The notes under the pieces: generated by a model | Seen by the model: the letters and a program-made list of their open reading frames with translations, nothing else | Databases searched by the model: none | Told to the model about the DNA's origin: nothing | Program-made: the position numbers and the translations under genes | Shown: positions 37,072 to 49,414 of the stretch, piece after piece | How positions within the stretch are numbered: position 1 is the first letter of the stretch | Layout of the letters: each line of letters starts with the position of its first letter | Assembly (NCBI GenBank): GCA_029204225.1 | Contig: CM055103.1 | Coordinates: forward strand, 40,247,323 to 40,311,322 | Length of the DNA stretch: 64,000 nt | Origin: Diphasiastrum complanatum | Taxonomy: Eukaryota > Streptophyta > Lycopodiopsida > Lycopodiales > Lycopodiaceae | Reading direction: 5' to 3'

Positions 37072-38175
37072 ATGCGACCAAACTATATTACCTTCTATTA
37101 TAAGGCAAAAAATTTAACATCGTTGTTTGATGACAAGCTCCAAGAACTAACTACTAAATATTGTGATGTACAACTTGCCATATTTGATGAAATATCTTTA
37201 ATAGGCCGTCGTATTTTCCAATTCGCCGATCAACGACTTCGGTCAATAAAACATAGACCAACTTCTTTTTTTGGAGATCTTGACGTAATAACTTGTGGTG
37301 ATCTTTTTCAAACGGGTCATGTTTTAGATGCATGGATTTTTAAATCGGATGATGCCTCTCTCAATGCATTCGAATTATCATATTGGAATAAATTGTTGCA
37401 TTGTTATGAATTAACACAAACAATGCGCCAAACTGATGACACATACATTGGGATATTGAATCGAATAAGAGAAGCCACTCAAACTGGCGAAGACATTCAC
37501 TGGATTAACCAACAATATTATAGACCCATTCCAAATACGCCAAATATTCCTTACTTGTGCCATACTAATAAAGAAATGGAAACACACAATGAACAAGCTT
37601 TTAAGCAAGCAGAGGGCACTAGTTTTTACCTGCATGCAAAGGACACATGCTCTTGCACATGTAGCAAATCAATATCCATTCTTGAAAAACCAAGAAACAC
37701 TGTTGGTTTATGGAAAACTATAGTTGCCAAAACAGGCATGCTTGTTGAAATATGTAGTTCAAACATAAATATTGAAGATGGTCTTGTAAATGGTGCTGAT
37801 GGTCTATTTCAAACAGAAACAACCACAATGGCAACTGATATTATCTGGATTCAATTTCTCGATCCACACATTGGCTATAAAACACGACTTGCCCATAGTC
37901 ACTTCTATACAATGAAACACATACCAGAAACATGGACACCAATTTACAAAGTTAGTAAAGAATTTCAAATAGGGTCCTCATTTTTAAATACTATTACACG
38001 AAACAAATTCCCTATACAACTTGTTGTTGCTTGTACTATACATCGTGCAAAAGGTTTAACGATGGAACATGTAATTTTCAATCCTACTAGAACCAACAAA
38101 CATGGCTTGACATATATAGCTCTATCTAGATTACGAAATATTAAAAAAAAATCATTTAACCACCCCGCTCCATAA
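37072..38175 (+). pseudogene. Helitron PIF1-like helicase fragment
   Basis: A 367-codon open frame, the longest uninterrupted part of the element. It retains the DEISLIGRRIF Walker B, a DLFQTGHV block (DFRQ-like) and the C-terminal HRAKGLTMEHVIF...YIALSRLRN, but starts after the lost Walker A. It is too short to be an active helicase. Confidence 0.85.
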
Positions 38176-38307
38176 TCAACATTTGAAAGTCGACCCATGT
38201 ATTAGAAAAGAAATGCACCACCTTCGCAATCATGCAAATTGGCGCATTCAAATTCTTAGCATTTCAAAAATACACACCTTGTTATTCAATCTTTAAACAT
38301 TGTCTCA

Positions 38308-38940
38308 TTGCAAAAACATGAAATTGATATTTTGGCGGATTACAACTTGATGAGCTCAAATATCTTGTGTTTACAAGAAACAAGACACCACAATCGAGCA
38401 TCATACTTGACCAAGAATTTCCATGCCATACAAAATTACTACATCTCTAGCACAACCATATACTATGACCATACCCATTGTTATGACATACACAATACAG
38501 ATGTCACAGAAATTATCAAAGTTTATTTCAATGTGAATAAACCATATAGTATGATTGTACTTGCAGTGTATCGAAAACCAAATTCAAATATGATGAGTTT
38601 CTTGAATACAGTAGAGGATATATTACAAAATGCATCCACAGACATACCAACACCAACAACCATTTTTGGAGAATTCAATATCAATATGCTTGCTGCTTGC
38701 AACAACCATGCCAACCATCTTACGACATTCATGCAAAAACATGGTTTCCAACAAACTATGACTACACCAACAACATTGTTTGGAAGCCAATTAGATCATA
38801 TATGGACAAATACACACAACTCAAAAAGCTTTTATGGAGTCACCATTGTTACTGAAATGACCACTCACCAATTTATTACCTATATAGTGACCCAAATATC
38901 ATGTAAGCCTCCTTCATCGAGTTTCTATCGTTGGAAGTAG
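38308..38940 (+). pseudogene. Endonuclease (EEP/AP-like) domain fragment
   Basis: A 210-codon frame with ILCLQETRHH near the start, VLAVYRKPNSN, FGEFNINML where GDFNID is expected, and LDHIWTN. These are blocks of the endonuclease/exonuclease/phosphatase fold. The Asp to Glu and Asp to Asn changes in the metal-binding block suggest loss of activity. Its place after the helicase supports a Helentron. A piece of an APE-type LINE is the alternative. Confidence 0.7.
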
Positions 38941-39140
38941 TGTTGGTTCTCATGAAGCTCAACATAAAGAGTAGCATTATTGTCATCGCATTCCTGGAAA
39001 AAACCAGAACAACCTTGTAACAACCCTACCTTGTGACTTGCATCGAACAATTACTTTTAAACCACCTTTTAACATTCACACTTCCCACATGCAATTTCTT
39101 GTACTAGGATGACTTTCCCCATCTTTTGTAAAAAAAAATA

Positions 39141-40244
39141 GACAATTTTTTTTTTGTCACATTTAGATTTACTCTAACACATGTAAGATAAAATAAAATA
39201 CAAACCTAAGGCAGGGCCAAGTGGCTTGCCACACTCCCTTGTTTCTCTTTTGCTCCCTTATACTATTTGTGTTGGAATGTTTTCCTTATCTTCCATTTCA
39301 AGTCAAGATTTATTGATGTGATGCTTATTAGACTTTTTCAGATGCAAATGTTCCTTGATCCTATAGCATGATCTATTCTCTTCCTTTCTATACTTGATTT
39401 TCCAGTGTGACTTTGATCATGCATGTTAAGTGGATAGATGCTACACGTGTTACTTCTTTGGATCTAGCATTATGTTTTTCCTTGCTCATGTTGCATTCAA
39501 TAGTTTGAAGAGTAGCAATATATGTCTTGCTTCTACCTTCATGACCTCGTATCATCTTTCACATTTTTCAATCCCTTGATAATGGAGTGCCAATCTTAAA
39601 GGATACTTTAGCTAGTAGCTTTTCTCTAAAAGGGTCACTAAGGTTACTTGGGAGTATTTGGAAGTAGATTGGAACATGTAATTTGGTTTATGAGGGAGAC
39701 ATAATATGAAGAACAAAAAAGAAGATAAGGGAGGATGAAAAGTCTAACAATGAGGATGAAAAGACTAACAGTGAAGCAAGGGTGACATTGGCAAAGAGGA
39801 TCTTTTGGGAGTAATTCAAAGGAAAAAGGCATAATCATAAGATCATTTGGAATGAGTAAGTACATTAATATTACTTCTTTCTTCCTTAAATTAGTAGCCA
39901 TCCTTCTCCATTAAGGAGTCAAGACTTGCACTATACAATAATAAACCTTGAGAATCATTGTAGCTCACATCATGCTTTGAACCTTCAGGGCCTAAAGACT
40001 TACATCAAGTCAATACATAAAAGATAGGCTCATTCCAATCCAACCAATAAAGGCATCATAGTTCAACCAAACAAAGGAAGATTTGCATTTAAAACAAGAA
40101 CAAAATGAATGATAGTACACATCGTCTTTTTCAATGTAACACGACAAGTGGTAACATTTCTACACTTTTTGTCAATGACTGATTTGCATTCATATAACAA
40201 AAAACTGACAAAGTAGTAACATTTTTTACTTTTCTCCTATGTTG
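39141..40244. other. Intergenic, no gene recognised
   Basis: Several short frames, none with a domain. No strong repeats. Confidence 0.35.
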
Positions 40245-40344
40245 CAGCGGACTACGATCTAGAAGGATTTCGATCCGGATCGCGTGTTCCGGATCGCTTG
40301 CATTTCGGGACCAGAAACGTTGTCCCGAAACGCGAAAGAATTTA

Positions 40345-40399
40345 AAATTTTTTTATGTGGGCTGCAAGCAGGCAAGCCCGCGGCCCACATAAAATTTTT
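40345..40399. repeat. Inverted repeat near the left hAT end
   Basis: AAATTTTTTTATGTGGGC pairs with GCCCACATAAAATTTTT around a 20-base GC-rich loop, as in subterminal hairpins of DNA transposons. Confidence 0.75.
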
Positions 40400-41798
40400 G
40401 ACTTCTGAGAGTTGGAGAGTGAGAGAGAGCAAGGATGCGGAGGTGATGGTGGATTGTGGGCAACATGGGGCATTGATCCGTGCATGATCAAGACGGTGGA
40501 AGCAACGAGGTGGTGGCATTTGTCTCCAAAATGATTTTAGGTGAGTTTTGACTTCAAACCTTGGTAGCTCATGGAATGAGCTGTAGGCAACGTAATGAAG
40601 TGGTTTTTGGTTTCAAATCATCTGTATTGAACCCCACAGAGATGCTCATGCTGTTAGTTTTTTCCATTTTTGCTTGTATCAAAAGATATGAATCTCATGC
40701 CCCTTTTCCATGTGTTGTTTACTCTTTTTGCACACTAGCTTATAATCATCTGATTGAGGTGCAATTTTAGACTAAATTGTGTTTCTTCATGCCGTCAAAC
40801 GTGCTTGTGCTGTTAGTTTCGGTTTTTATCACTTCTAGAGAAGGTTTTCGGTGGCATGCCCAAATCACATGCGTTTTAGGATTTAGGGTTGATATTCGCA
40901 TCAATCCGAATGTTGTTGCTACCAATAAAATACTGACATGTGTTTTGGTTTGTGGCCTGACACGTGTTCTATTTCCTTTGCCAACATGCACGACTCTGGG
41001 GAACATAGAGTGAGACATGGTCAAGTTCGAGCGGGGCCTGTATCCTTTTGATCGTGTAAGCTCATAGATGACCAGTTGGCGCTTGTCACATGGTGGAGCT
41101 TTCATGGCTGCAGTACGCCTGACCTTCAGCGACTGGTAGAGAGGGTCCTTGCACAGGACTGTTCGGCTTCCGCCTGTGAGCGGAACTAGAGTGTATGGGC
41201 CAGCCATCACACAAAGAAGAGAAATAGACTCTCCATTGAGCAGTGCAGGCGGTTGGTGTTCCTGAACACCAAGGGACGCATGTTGAGACGCACACACATG
41301 CAGGGTGACGGCTTGATCGAGGTGAGTTAGTGACTTTATTAGTATTGCTTGATGTACTTGCATTTCAAACTTATTTGACAAATGCATAAGTTTGCTAACC
41401 ATGCCCGTTTGTTTTTGTAGGTGAACCCTGACTCCTGCAAGGTACATACGACAATTGTTGATCCTCGGGTGCCACCTACGGAGGAGGAGGTCGAGGATCA
41501 TATCTATCATGAGCTACATAGGCAGGCAGATGCAGAGGCATGGTCTACATGATGCCACAAGAGAGCAGCTCGACGTCAGGAGATGAGAGAGGATGGAGAT
41601 GATGAGATTTTGGGGCATGGAGAAGGATTTGGGCATGGGTACGAGGAGGAGGAATGGATGGATGAGAGTGATACAGAGGCAGAGGATGAGGGTGAGCATT
41701 GAGGGGGGGAGAGACATGCAGCACTTATTCGTAGACCCTGATGCCGAGACACAGGAGGAGCCAGCCGTTCTCGCACCTAGACATTCCAGGGGGGGAGG

Positions 41799-42565
41799 TG
41801 TAGTGGGTTCCTTTTCCTGCCTCACCTGAATCCAAGATCTAATCAATCTAGCATCAAAGAGACGAAGTTAGTTGTCACACATAGATTCGTTCCCATGAGA
41901 GCGATAGTATGGTTCAGATTTCAACATGAATGGAGGATTCACATCTAACTCTAACATCCATTAACCCTACGATCCATTAACACTACATCCACTAACACTA
42001 CGATCCATTAACACTACGATCCACAACAAAGATAGCTTACTCTTTCTCTCTCTCCCTTTCTCTCTTCATAAAAAGTATAACAACATGCAATCCCAATAAT
42101 AATCAGATCCAACAACTAGCAAAATCCAAAGAAAGCATGAGAGATGGAGAAGGAAAGAAGAAGAGCAAGGACATTCATCAATCCATTTAACAAGAGAACC
42201 AATCTGCTTTATTGAAATGAGAAAATGAACATGTGTAGGAACTCGAGTTGGTCTCTTTTTATAATAGAGAAGAGGACCCTGGCCTCTGAATCCTAGTGGT
42301 CCATTTATGCCTCCCTAATTATTCAAATTTCAAAAAGAGTGAAAACCATCCAAATTGGAGGGAAACCCAACTTTATTCACTAACTTGACATTTAGGCCCT
42401 GCGACATTAAAAGCCCCGCAAAAAGGCCTAAAGTCCTTTTAATGACTTGTAACTAATCAAATAACTATGTGATCATTGGGTTGGACTTACACACGCAGGG
42501 TGCCAAATCCCTTTGACTTATTAACTGGGGTTAGGGTTGCCTTGGGATCCGCAAACCCTCCAACA
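41799..42565 (-). repeat. 3' LTR of the nested element
   Basis: 767 bp with TGTTGG...CTACA ends on the minus strand. It contains a short tandem array of ACGATCCATTAACACT-like units at about 41956-42030. Confidence 0.85.
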
Positions 42566-42615
42566 GTATCCCTCACCAAAATTGGTGGCGGTCCCACGGC
42601 ACCTGCGAGATGCAG

Positions 42616-45500
42616 TTATTGGGGACTTTTATTAGCTTCGCGATGAACCTTTATTAAATGGCACTGCACCTTCTCCATAAAGTCAAGTCGAGCAGTATTA
42701 AAATCCAAATTATGTGGCAAAAAGCAACAATGGGCTATTGCAATCCACTTTGAGGTCATCCAAGATGTGAAGCGAGATTTCCAAGAGCCTCCCATCATTC
42801 CTGCACGAAAATATAAACGAGCAACCGACAACTGATCTTTGATATTCTTTGAGGCCATTGGCTTATTTGGATCGAATGCCAGAGGAGAAAGGCAATCATC
42901 CCATTTGGTTGCCACTGATGCCAACAGAGTTAGATCTTTTGCAAACATTGTCGATTGTCACACTGTCGGATCGGGAGAGTGAATATACTCCCGCTGGTAC
43001 ACTTGTAAGGCCCGGTGGAAATCCACTGATATCATCCAGCTATAGGGCTAATGGATAATTGGCCAATTGGGCGTATGGATTGTGATTTTGTCCATAGCCA
43101 ATCCCAAATCCTTCCATTTATTCCTTTTCGGCATTGGCACATAATAGGGATCTACCCGCAATTGGCGAGGGCTAGTCACATAGCTCCTGATTGATTCCGG
43201 AGTTTTCTCAAAAACAATAACTCTCCATGCCAGCTGCTCTCCCAATGTAGGTATTTTGTCAACTTCTTTGTCGACCTCTATCTCGAGGTCTTGAACTTAA
43301 GGACCCATCCACCACGCGAGGACTCATGAGGATATTGCGATAAGAAACTCTGGATCTGGTCCTCGACATTGATGGGCCTTTAGAGTAACGGTGTGGTCCT
43401 TGATGAGGATGGACCCATTGGCACTGCCTGTACAACTGGCGGTTGTTCTTCTATTTCTGGAGCTGCCCCTTGGTCCATGCCCGAATCCAGCCCTGTATCT
43501 ATTGGTATTGCAATTTGGTGCAAAGGGAAGAATTGCGACATGACCGGTACTGGGATTTGTGGTCCGGCTTCCAATACTTGAGCGGCTACTTTTTCATAGG
43601 CGTTGATGGTTTCTTTAGCCTTTGCCAACTCAGTTGAAGCTGCTCCTTTGAACCTGTCAAAGCCTTGGAATCCCTAAAGGGCAACTTTGTACGTTTTCAC
43701 TTTCTTGAACAAATATGAGATCTCCGTCGGTGTTACCAGATGATCTGGTATTTGCGTCTGAAGATACACATCATGCTCAAGGGTGGTCGCATCCAATTCA
43801 CCTTGGAGACGTGTGCGATCCTGCTCCGCCATCTGTAGTTGACCCTTTAGCAATTGCACCTGTTGCTTTGCATCCTGCACGACCTTATCCACCTGATCCT
43901 ATGCGGTTGTCAGGGCATTCTGCAGGGAGTTGACATATCCTTCGAGGCGATCAGCTTGTTGCTGTGCCATCTTCTTTTTAGTTTCAAACTTGTCTTCGTG
44001 CTACTTGGCGATTTTCAATTCTCGATCCAGTTGGACAATCTTCTGGCTGATGAGAGTGTTTTCAGATCCCATGTCAGAAATTCTCTACTCCATTTTTTTT
44101 TTCTTGTCCAACATAGACTGGATCACTTGCGCAAGGCTTGAGAACAAACCGAGAGCATCACCAGAATATACTATTGTGGAGGCGACAACAGGAGGAGGAC
44201 CTGATGGTACTGTCCTTGGTTGGCATGAAATAGGTGCCGATAATTTTTCCTCTTCAAAAACATCTTCTTCTTCAAAGCCCTCAAGCACGATGGCGTCGAA
44301 TTGCTTCGGTGATTTCACAGCTTTGTCGACCCGAAGTGTGGCTGGGCTGTCTTCAGCTTGAATTTGCTGGCTTGAGTCTTCAACACCAACAGTAGTATCA
44401 TGGATTTGTTCGAATCCTCTTCCAAGGGATTGGAGTTCAAAGGGCGTAGGGCTCCGGGGCATTTCAAAAACTTCAGAGGCCCTAAGGGGGTCGGAATCAG
44501 CGAACATATCCATAAAGTACTGTATGTCTGGTGAAATAGCTTCAGTGTGCGGGGGTGAGGTGGCTTGGGCAGCTATGATGGGAATGGTAGCCCCAATAGT
44601 CACAGATTGTCCTTGTGTGGAAGCAGAGGTGAGGGAAGCATCAGAGACAGGGGGAATAGGAAGTTCAGTGCGAACAACAGCCGGGGGTGGAAGCGCAAAG
44701 AACGATGTATGCCTAGTATGACGTCGTGACGCGGAAGGCGAGTCAGGAATGACGATCTCGCTGCGTGGACGACGTCGACTATGTGAACTCGAGGCCTGGT
44801 GGGATGACTCGGCCGATGCTTTTTCATAGACCGAAAGTACAAAATCCAGGTGGAAGCCATGGATTTTGTTTTCAAGGTGGGAGGCCGCTAGAAGAGACAA
44901 CAAAGAGCCAGTAGTGAACTGTTGTTTAGTATTGCTCTTAGTAGCTCATTTGAGCTCACCAGAAATAGACTTGAACCAGTTATATGGTTCGTTCAAGAGG
45001 GGCTTTGGCTATCTTGGTATAGGAGTCAACTATCCTATGGAGGATCTGTGAAGTGATGCGGTCTTTCCTGAGGTTGCCAACCATCAAGAAGTTGTTCAGG
45101 AGCTGGGCAACAACATGTATGACAGGCTCAGTGATGGCATTGAGGAGGTATCTGTCATTGGTCCAGTGCAGATCATTGGTTAAGTCGATGTAAGGCTTAA
45201 TAGCCTATTTGGCCTGCTTATGATTGGGTGAGGCTTGGGTTCCAGACGCTATACCTATGGCAGCAAGAGCGGCCTCAGTTACGCGCACCTTGTGTGTGGC
45301 TCCCTGAAAGGTGATATAAAATTAGGATTTATCTTTCTTCCACGTACTGAAGGCAAGAGTGATGAAATCCATGTTGATTCTCCCAGAAAAGGCTCTCTTA
45401 TGAATACCCATTGCAGTAATTAGAGGCTCCACAAGGGTCATCCATTGAGTGACCATGCTCAGCTAGGAAGTATCATGATGTCCGTTGCAAATGGGACATC
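42616..45500 (-). pseudogene. Uncharacterised gag-like ORF of the nested LTR element
   Basis: Minus-strand coding pieces follow one another with a few stops: an N-terminal helical region (RVTEAALAAIGIASGTQ; NDRYLLNAITEPVIHVV; RKDRITSQILHRIVDSY), a segment at 44903-44085 with an Arg/Ser-rich stretch (SSSHSRRRPRSEIVIPDSP), and a long coiled coil (about 44100-43680; ISQKIVQLDRELKIA, VQLLKGQLQMAEQDRTRL). A Pro-rich linker and a C-terminal domain follow (GEQLAWRVIVFEKTPESI; LYFRAGMMGGSWKSRFTSW). I do not recognise the family. The position between PBS and purine tract with no pol suggests a gag-only (TR-GAG-like) element. Confidence 0.5.
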
Positions 45501-46275
45501 ACGATGGACAATATAACGCGGAGACTGGGAAGTATCTGTAGAAGACATGATGATCAGAAACGAAAAGGAAGACATGGGAAAGTATATCAGAAAGCAGTTC
45601 AGGTTACTATAAATAGAATGTTTTGGAAACTTGACGAAGGTTTTGGCGAAGGATCAAGAGTAATATTGGTATTTTTGCAAAAAGTGACTTTTTTGGCAAA
45701 AATATGACATCTGATCTTCTGAAAACTCTTCCATTTTTGGTATTATTCTTCGTCGAATTGGCAGTTCAATGAATCGGACGAAGGTTCTTTTTCTGTATTT
45801 TTAGAGTTTTGGAGATTTTTTGGTGGTTTTTGATGGTTTTTTTGATGTTTCTGGAAATCTGCTGGGAATCAATCTTCGCCCTGCAAACTGAAGGTTCTGT
45901 GATCAAAATCGAAGGTGTTTGCAACTCGGCGAAGATTTTCTGAAAGGGGACAAAAAAGTTATTAGCCCTGATGACGATTTTTGTCTCTTTTTGACCAAAA
46001 TCTGGTAGATTTGACCATTTTTTGTTGTTTTTTCTGATATCTCAGATCCAAATGGATCTTAAGATTGGTGATCTGAATAGCTTTCCCTGTTCTACAATCA
46101 GATTAGATTTCAAACAAGCAAATCCACTCAAATCAAACAAAATCACTCCAAACTAACCCTAAATGCATATCTAACACTATTCATACAACGACAAGATGCC
46201 TAATGCAAGCTAACCATTCAACAAACACGCTGCAAACTGAAAAATTGGCGTAGCTACTGGCAACGGCGCCAAAAT

Positions 46276-47031
46276 TGTAGTAGGTTTCTTTCCTTGCCTA
46301 ACCTGAATCCAAGATCTAATCAATCTAGCATCAAAGAGACGAAGTTAGTTGTCATGCATAGATTCGTTCCCATGAGAGCGATAGTATAGTTCAGATTTCA
46401 ACATGAATGGAGGATTCACATCTAACTCTAACATCCATTAACCCTACGATCCATTGACTCTAACATCCACTAACACTATGATCCATTAACACTACGATCT
46501 ACAACAAAGATAGCTTACTCTTTCTCTCTCTCCCTTTCTCTCTCATAAAAAGTATAACAACATGCAATCCCAATAACAATTAGATCCAACAACTAGCAAA
46601 ATCCAAAGAAAGCATGAGAGATGGAGGAGGAAAGAATTTGAGCAAGGACATTCATCAATCCATTTCACAAGAGAACCAATCTGCTTTATTGAAATGAGAA
46701 AATGAACATGTGTAGGAACTCGAGTTGGTCCCTTTTTATAATAGAGAGGAGGACCCTGGCCTCTGAATCCTAGTGGTCCATTTCTGCCTCCCTAATTATT
46801 CAAATTTAGAACCATCCAAATTGGAGGGAAACCCAACTTTATTCACTAACTTGACATTTAGGCCCTGCGACATTAAAAGTCCCACAAAAAGGCCTAAAGT
46901 CCTTTTATTGACTTGTAGCTAATCAAATAACTATGTGATCATTGGGTTGGATTTACACACGCAGGGTGCCAAAGCCCTCTGACTTATTAACTAGGGTTAG
47001 GGTTGCCTTGGGATCCGCAAACCCTCCAACA
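46276..47031 (-). repeat. 5' (shared) LTR of the nested element
   Basis: 756 bp, highly similar to 41799-42565. The PBS TGGCGCCGTTGCCAG lies at 46257-46271 on the complement. Confidence 0.85.
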
Positions 47032-47787
47032 GTATCCCCCACTGGTGGCGGTCCCACGACACCTTCGAGATGCAGTTATTGGGGACTTTTATTAGCATAC
47101 CTTTATTAAATGGTACTGCACCTTCTCCATAAAGTCGAGTCGGGCAGTATTAAAATCCAAATTGTGTGGCAAAAAGCAACAATGGGGTACTGCAATCCAC
47201 TTTGAGGTTGTCCAAGATGTGAAGCGAGATTTCCAAGAGCCTCCCATCATTGCTGCACGAAAATATAAACGAGCAGCTCTCGTTGTTTCAGGCAGTTGAG
47301 GGCCAGGTCGACTCTGACTTTATAGGGCCTTCCCAAGCTACGAGATCACAGTTGAGAGGGCGACCTAGAAGGAGTAGCAGAGGAGGAGCAGTTGGAGCTA
47401 GCCAGGAGGGGGCAGGAGGGAGAGAGAGAGGGAGAGGAAGAGGGAGAGGTAGGGGACAGGGAAGAAGCAGAGGCGGACGTAGAGGCAGAGGTTGAGGCTC
47501 ACCACGACACATGACACCCTCAACATCATCTACAGATTCCTTGTTTGGCAGTCCCACGGAGACTGGTGACTCAGACTTTGAGTTAGAGGACGATTGTAAG
47601 TTGTTGGTTGTTATGAGACATTATTTATTGGACGTTCACTCTATTTTTTTTTTTGGGCCTTGAGCCCGACATTATATATTTTCGCATTTTTACATTGTGT
47701 CCTATCGATTTGTGTTTTGATATGATTTTTTTCCAGCATGGTCTATTTCAGTAGGTAATTCAGTATGATCTTTTTCCAGCATGGTCT

Positions 47788-47791
<4 letters not shown>

Positions 47792-47839
<48 letters not shown>
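47792..47839. repeat. (GA)24 microsatellite
   Basis: An uninterrupted GA run of about 48 bp inside the hAT remnant. Confidence 0.95.
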
Positions 47840-47841
<2 letters not shown>

Positions 47842-48124
47842 CAATATGCTTTCAATGCTTTGCTTTGCACATGATTTCATTTCACAATACTGATAACTTT
47901 AGAAAATGATATAATGGTGAAAAATAAGTTAATGGATGACAATGGTCCTGAAATTGATGGCAAACTTGATAAATGAACTGACCTTGAAAAAACCATCCAT
48001 TTCATACCCATATTGGCATTAAAAAAATTTCAAAAAAAAAAAAAAGCATTCCGAGAAACCCTAATGGGAATTCCCGGACTGCGAGCCGGAACGCGTTTCA
48101 GATCGCGTTCCGGAACGTGGCCTG

Positions 48125-49414
48125 CAACCTTGCTTTTCTCTATGATTGTCAAAAAGCTTAAAGAAAACCAAGATTTTGCATTTATTTGACCGAAAATCAA
48201 CTTAAGATCATAAAAAGGCAGCAGAAACCAAATATTTGAGTCTATAGAATTTCATTTTCTCTTTTAGCTTTTCAAAGTTCACTTGCCAACATGACAGAGA
48301 CCCAAGTAGAACGTGCATGATCACTAGTTAATCATTATAATGAGTGTGTGAAGACATTACATACAAACGACAACTATGCTTAGTTGAACTAATACATGCT
48401 TCCTCTATTTCTGAAACATGGGCTTCATTTCAGATCTTATGAAGTAAATAGCACAATTCTTGATCTTTACTTAATAGTTTTGTCCAAACTTTTGAAAGTC
48501 ACTTGAATTCATGCACTGCTTGATTTGTAATGTTTTGTCTTGCAAATGAGTGATCCTATCAATATACTAATGGTGAATCCATTGCCATAGTGCATTTGAG
48601 CACAGCGAAGAACGGAGAGGCATCGAGTTCACTACATCTTTCAATAAGCAAGAGCTGGAACTTTAGAAGTTCCAAGAGTCCTCATGGTTTGTATCTTCTT
48701 ATTATTTTAAAAACAATCTACCAAGCTTAATGATCCAGCTTTGAATCATCCTTCTGCAGATAGCAAACCTATCTTTAGTTCATAGAAGAGAGAAGGAGAA
48801 GAAACTGATCAGCTTGTCAATCCAAGCCTATGTTCACTATGATAGAAAATAACCCATGTCTAAGCCAGGCCTTGCCAAGTGCACACTTCTCAAAGATCCT
48901 TGCGAGCCAGAACTTTATCCTGGGTCATTGGGAAGATCAGCAACTGTTCTATGTTCCTAGATCTGTGCGAATTTACATTGTAAAGAAAGCGACTTTTAAC
49001 TATTAAATCCCTCCATTTATGACCACATTCCATGTTTCTCTACTAGATTTCTCACAGCCTAGATTTTTTCAGACAAATTTGCACTCATGCACTTAGAAAA
49101 ACAGTAACTATGTCCTAGATATGCATCCTTAAAGTCTTAGAACTGCAAAACAGCTGATTTGGGCAAAAGCCTGCTCTTTCAGAGACAGCCAACCATTCTT
49201 CAGAGAACACAGCAATGAAGTCAAAAAAGTTTCTATTGTTAACAAAACTTATTGAAAACCATGTCCATCAACCAGTCAATGTTCAAATGCACAACACAAC
49301 TCTGTTAACAACCATGGACACAATGCGCGAAATGGATGGACAAGCTTAGCTCCATTTCCACACCATGCACCTAGCTCTCTGCAAAGTGTAATAGCCTGAG
49401 ATCTTTGAGGAGGC
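48125..49414. other. Intergenic; 3' region of the reductase gene at the right end
   Basis: No coding motif seen. The last few hundred bases before 49415 should hold the 3' untranslated region of the reductase gene. Confidence 0.35.

Larger units (their letters stand above)
34441..39140 (+). mobile_element. Helitron of Helentron type, degenerate
   Basis: On the plus strand, in order: weakly conserved N-terminal pieces (34513-35089); the Helitron N-terminal region (KLEKHLVAPRIAFLQVKDLTYGGQ; NVLCRFIDEEASL; KKKLGYKSN; about 35850-36180); the Rep region (RQLGPPTFFLTHSC at about 36690); and the HUH site EFQHRGSQHDHGVLWI at about 36957-37005. A PIF1-like helicase follows (37072-38175) with Walker B LAIFDEISLI and the distal VVACTIHRAKGLTMEHV...LTYIALSRL. 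After it comes an endonuclease/exonuclease/phosphatase-type domain (38308-38940; GEFNINML, LDHIWTN). The region between HUH and Walker B is deleted, removing the Rep tyrosines and helicase Walker A. Stops and frameshifts are present. A helicase-then-endonuclease order defines Helentrons. Confidence 0.82.
41799..47273 (-). mobile_element. Nested LTR retroelement in tandem LTR-internal-LTR-internal form
   Basis: LTRs of 756-767 bp lie at 46276-47031 (5' on the minus strand) and 41799-42565 (3'). Both start TGTTGGAGGGT and end CTACA. The PBS TGGCGCCGTTGCCAG follows the 5' LTR; this tRNA-Asp-like site is typical of Athila/Tat-type Ty3 elements. A purine tract GGTGAGGGATAC precedes the 3' LTR. Beyond the 5' LTR (47032-47273) the end of the internal ORF and the purine tract occur a second time, so two copies once stood in tandem sharing an LTR and the outer one is truncated. 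The interior encodes only a gag-like ORF; no protease, RT or integrase was found. Confidence 0.78.
40245..48124 (+). mobile_element. hAT-family DNA transposon remnant containing a nested LTR element
   Basis: The plus strand at 41070-41320 reads DQLALVTWWSFHG, then DLQRLVERVLAQDCSASACERN, a stop, and SVWASHHTKKRNRLS, EQCRRLVFLNTK: the C-terminal dimerisation domain of hAT transposases. A GTGAGT donor and a TTTTTGTAG acceptor join it to an acidic exon (PRVPPTEEEVEDHIYHEL). Its Arg/Gly-rich end continues after the nested insertion at about 47280-47580 (DSDFIGPSQ, RGRGRGRGQGR). GTTGCAG at 40241 and its complement at 48121-48127 start similar CCGGAACGCG-rich ends and may be the termini. The BED finger and catalytic core were not found. 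One stop lies within the hAT domain. Confidence 0.65.

Noticed and set aside
47288-47557. Pro/Leu-rich minus-strand frame
   Set aside because: Complement of the Arg/Gly-rich hAT C-terminal segment; no independent evidence.
40245-48124. Mutator-like element instead of hAT
   Set aside because: The ends alone were ambiguous, but the C-terminal dimerisation domain (ACERN, TKKRNRLS, RLVFLNTK) is specific to hAT transposases.
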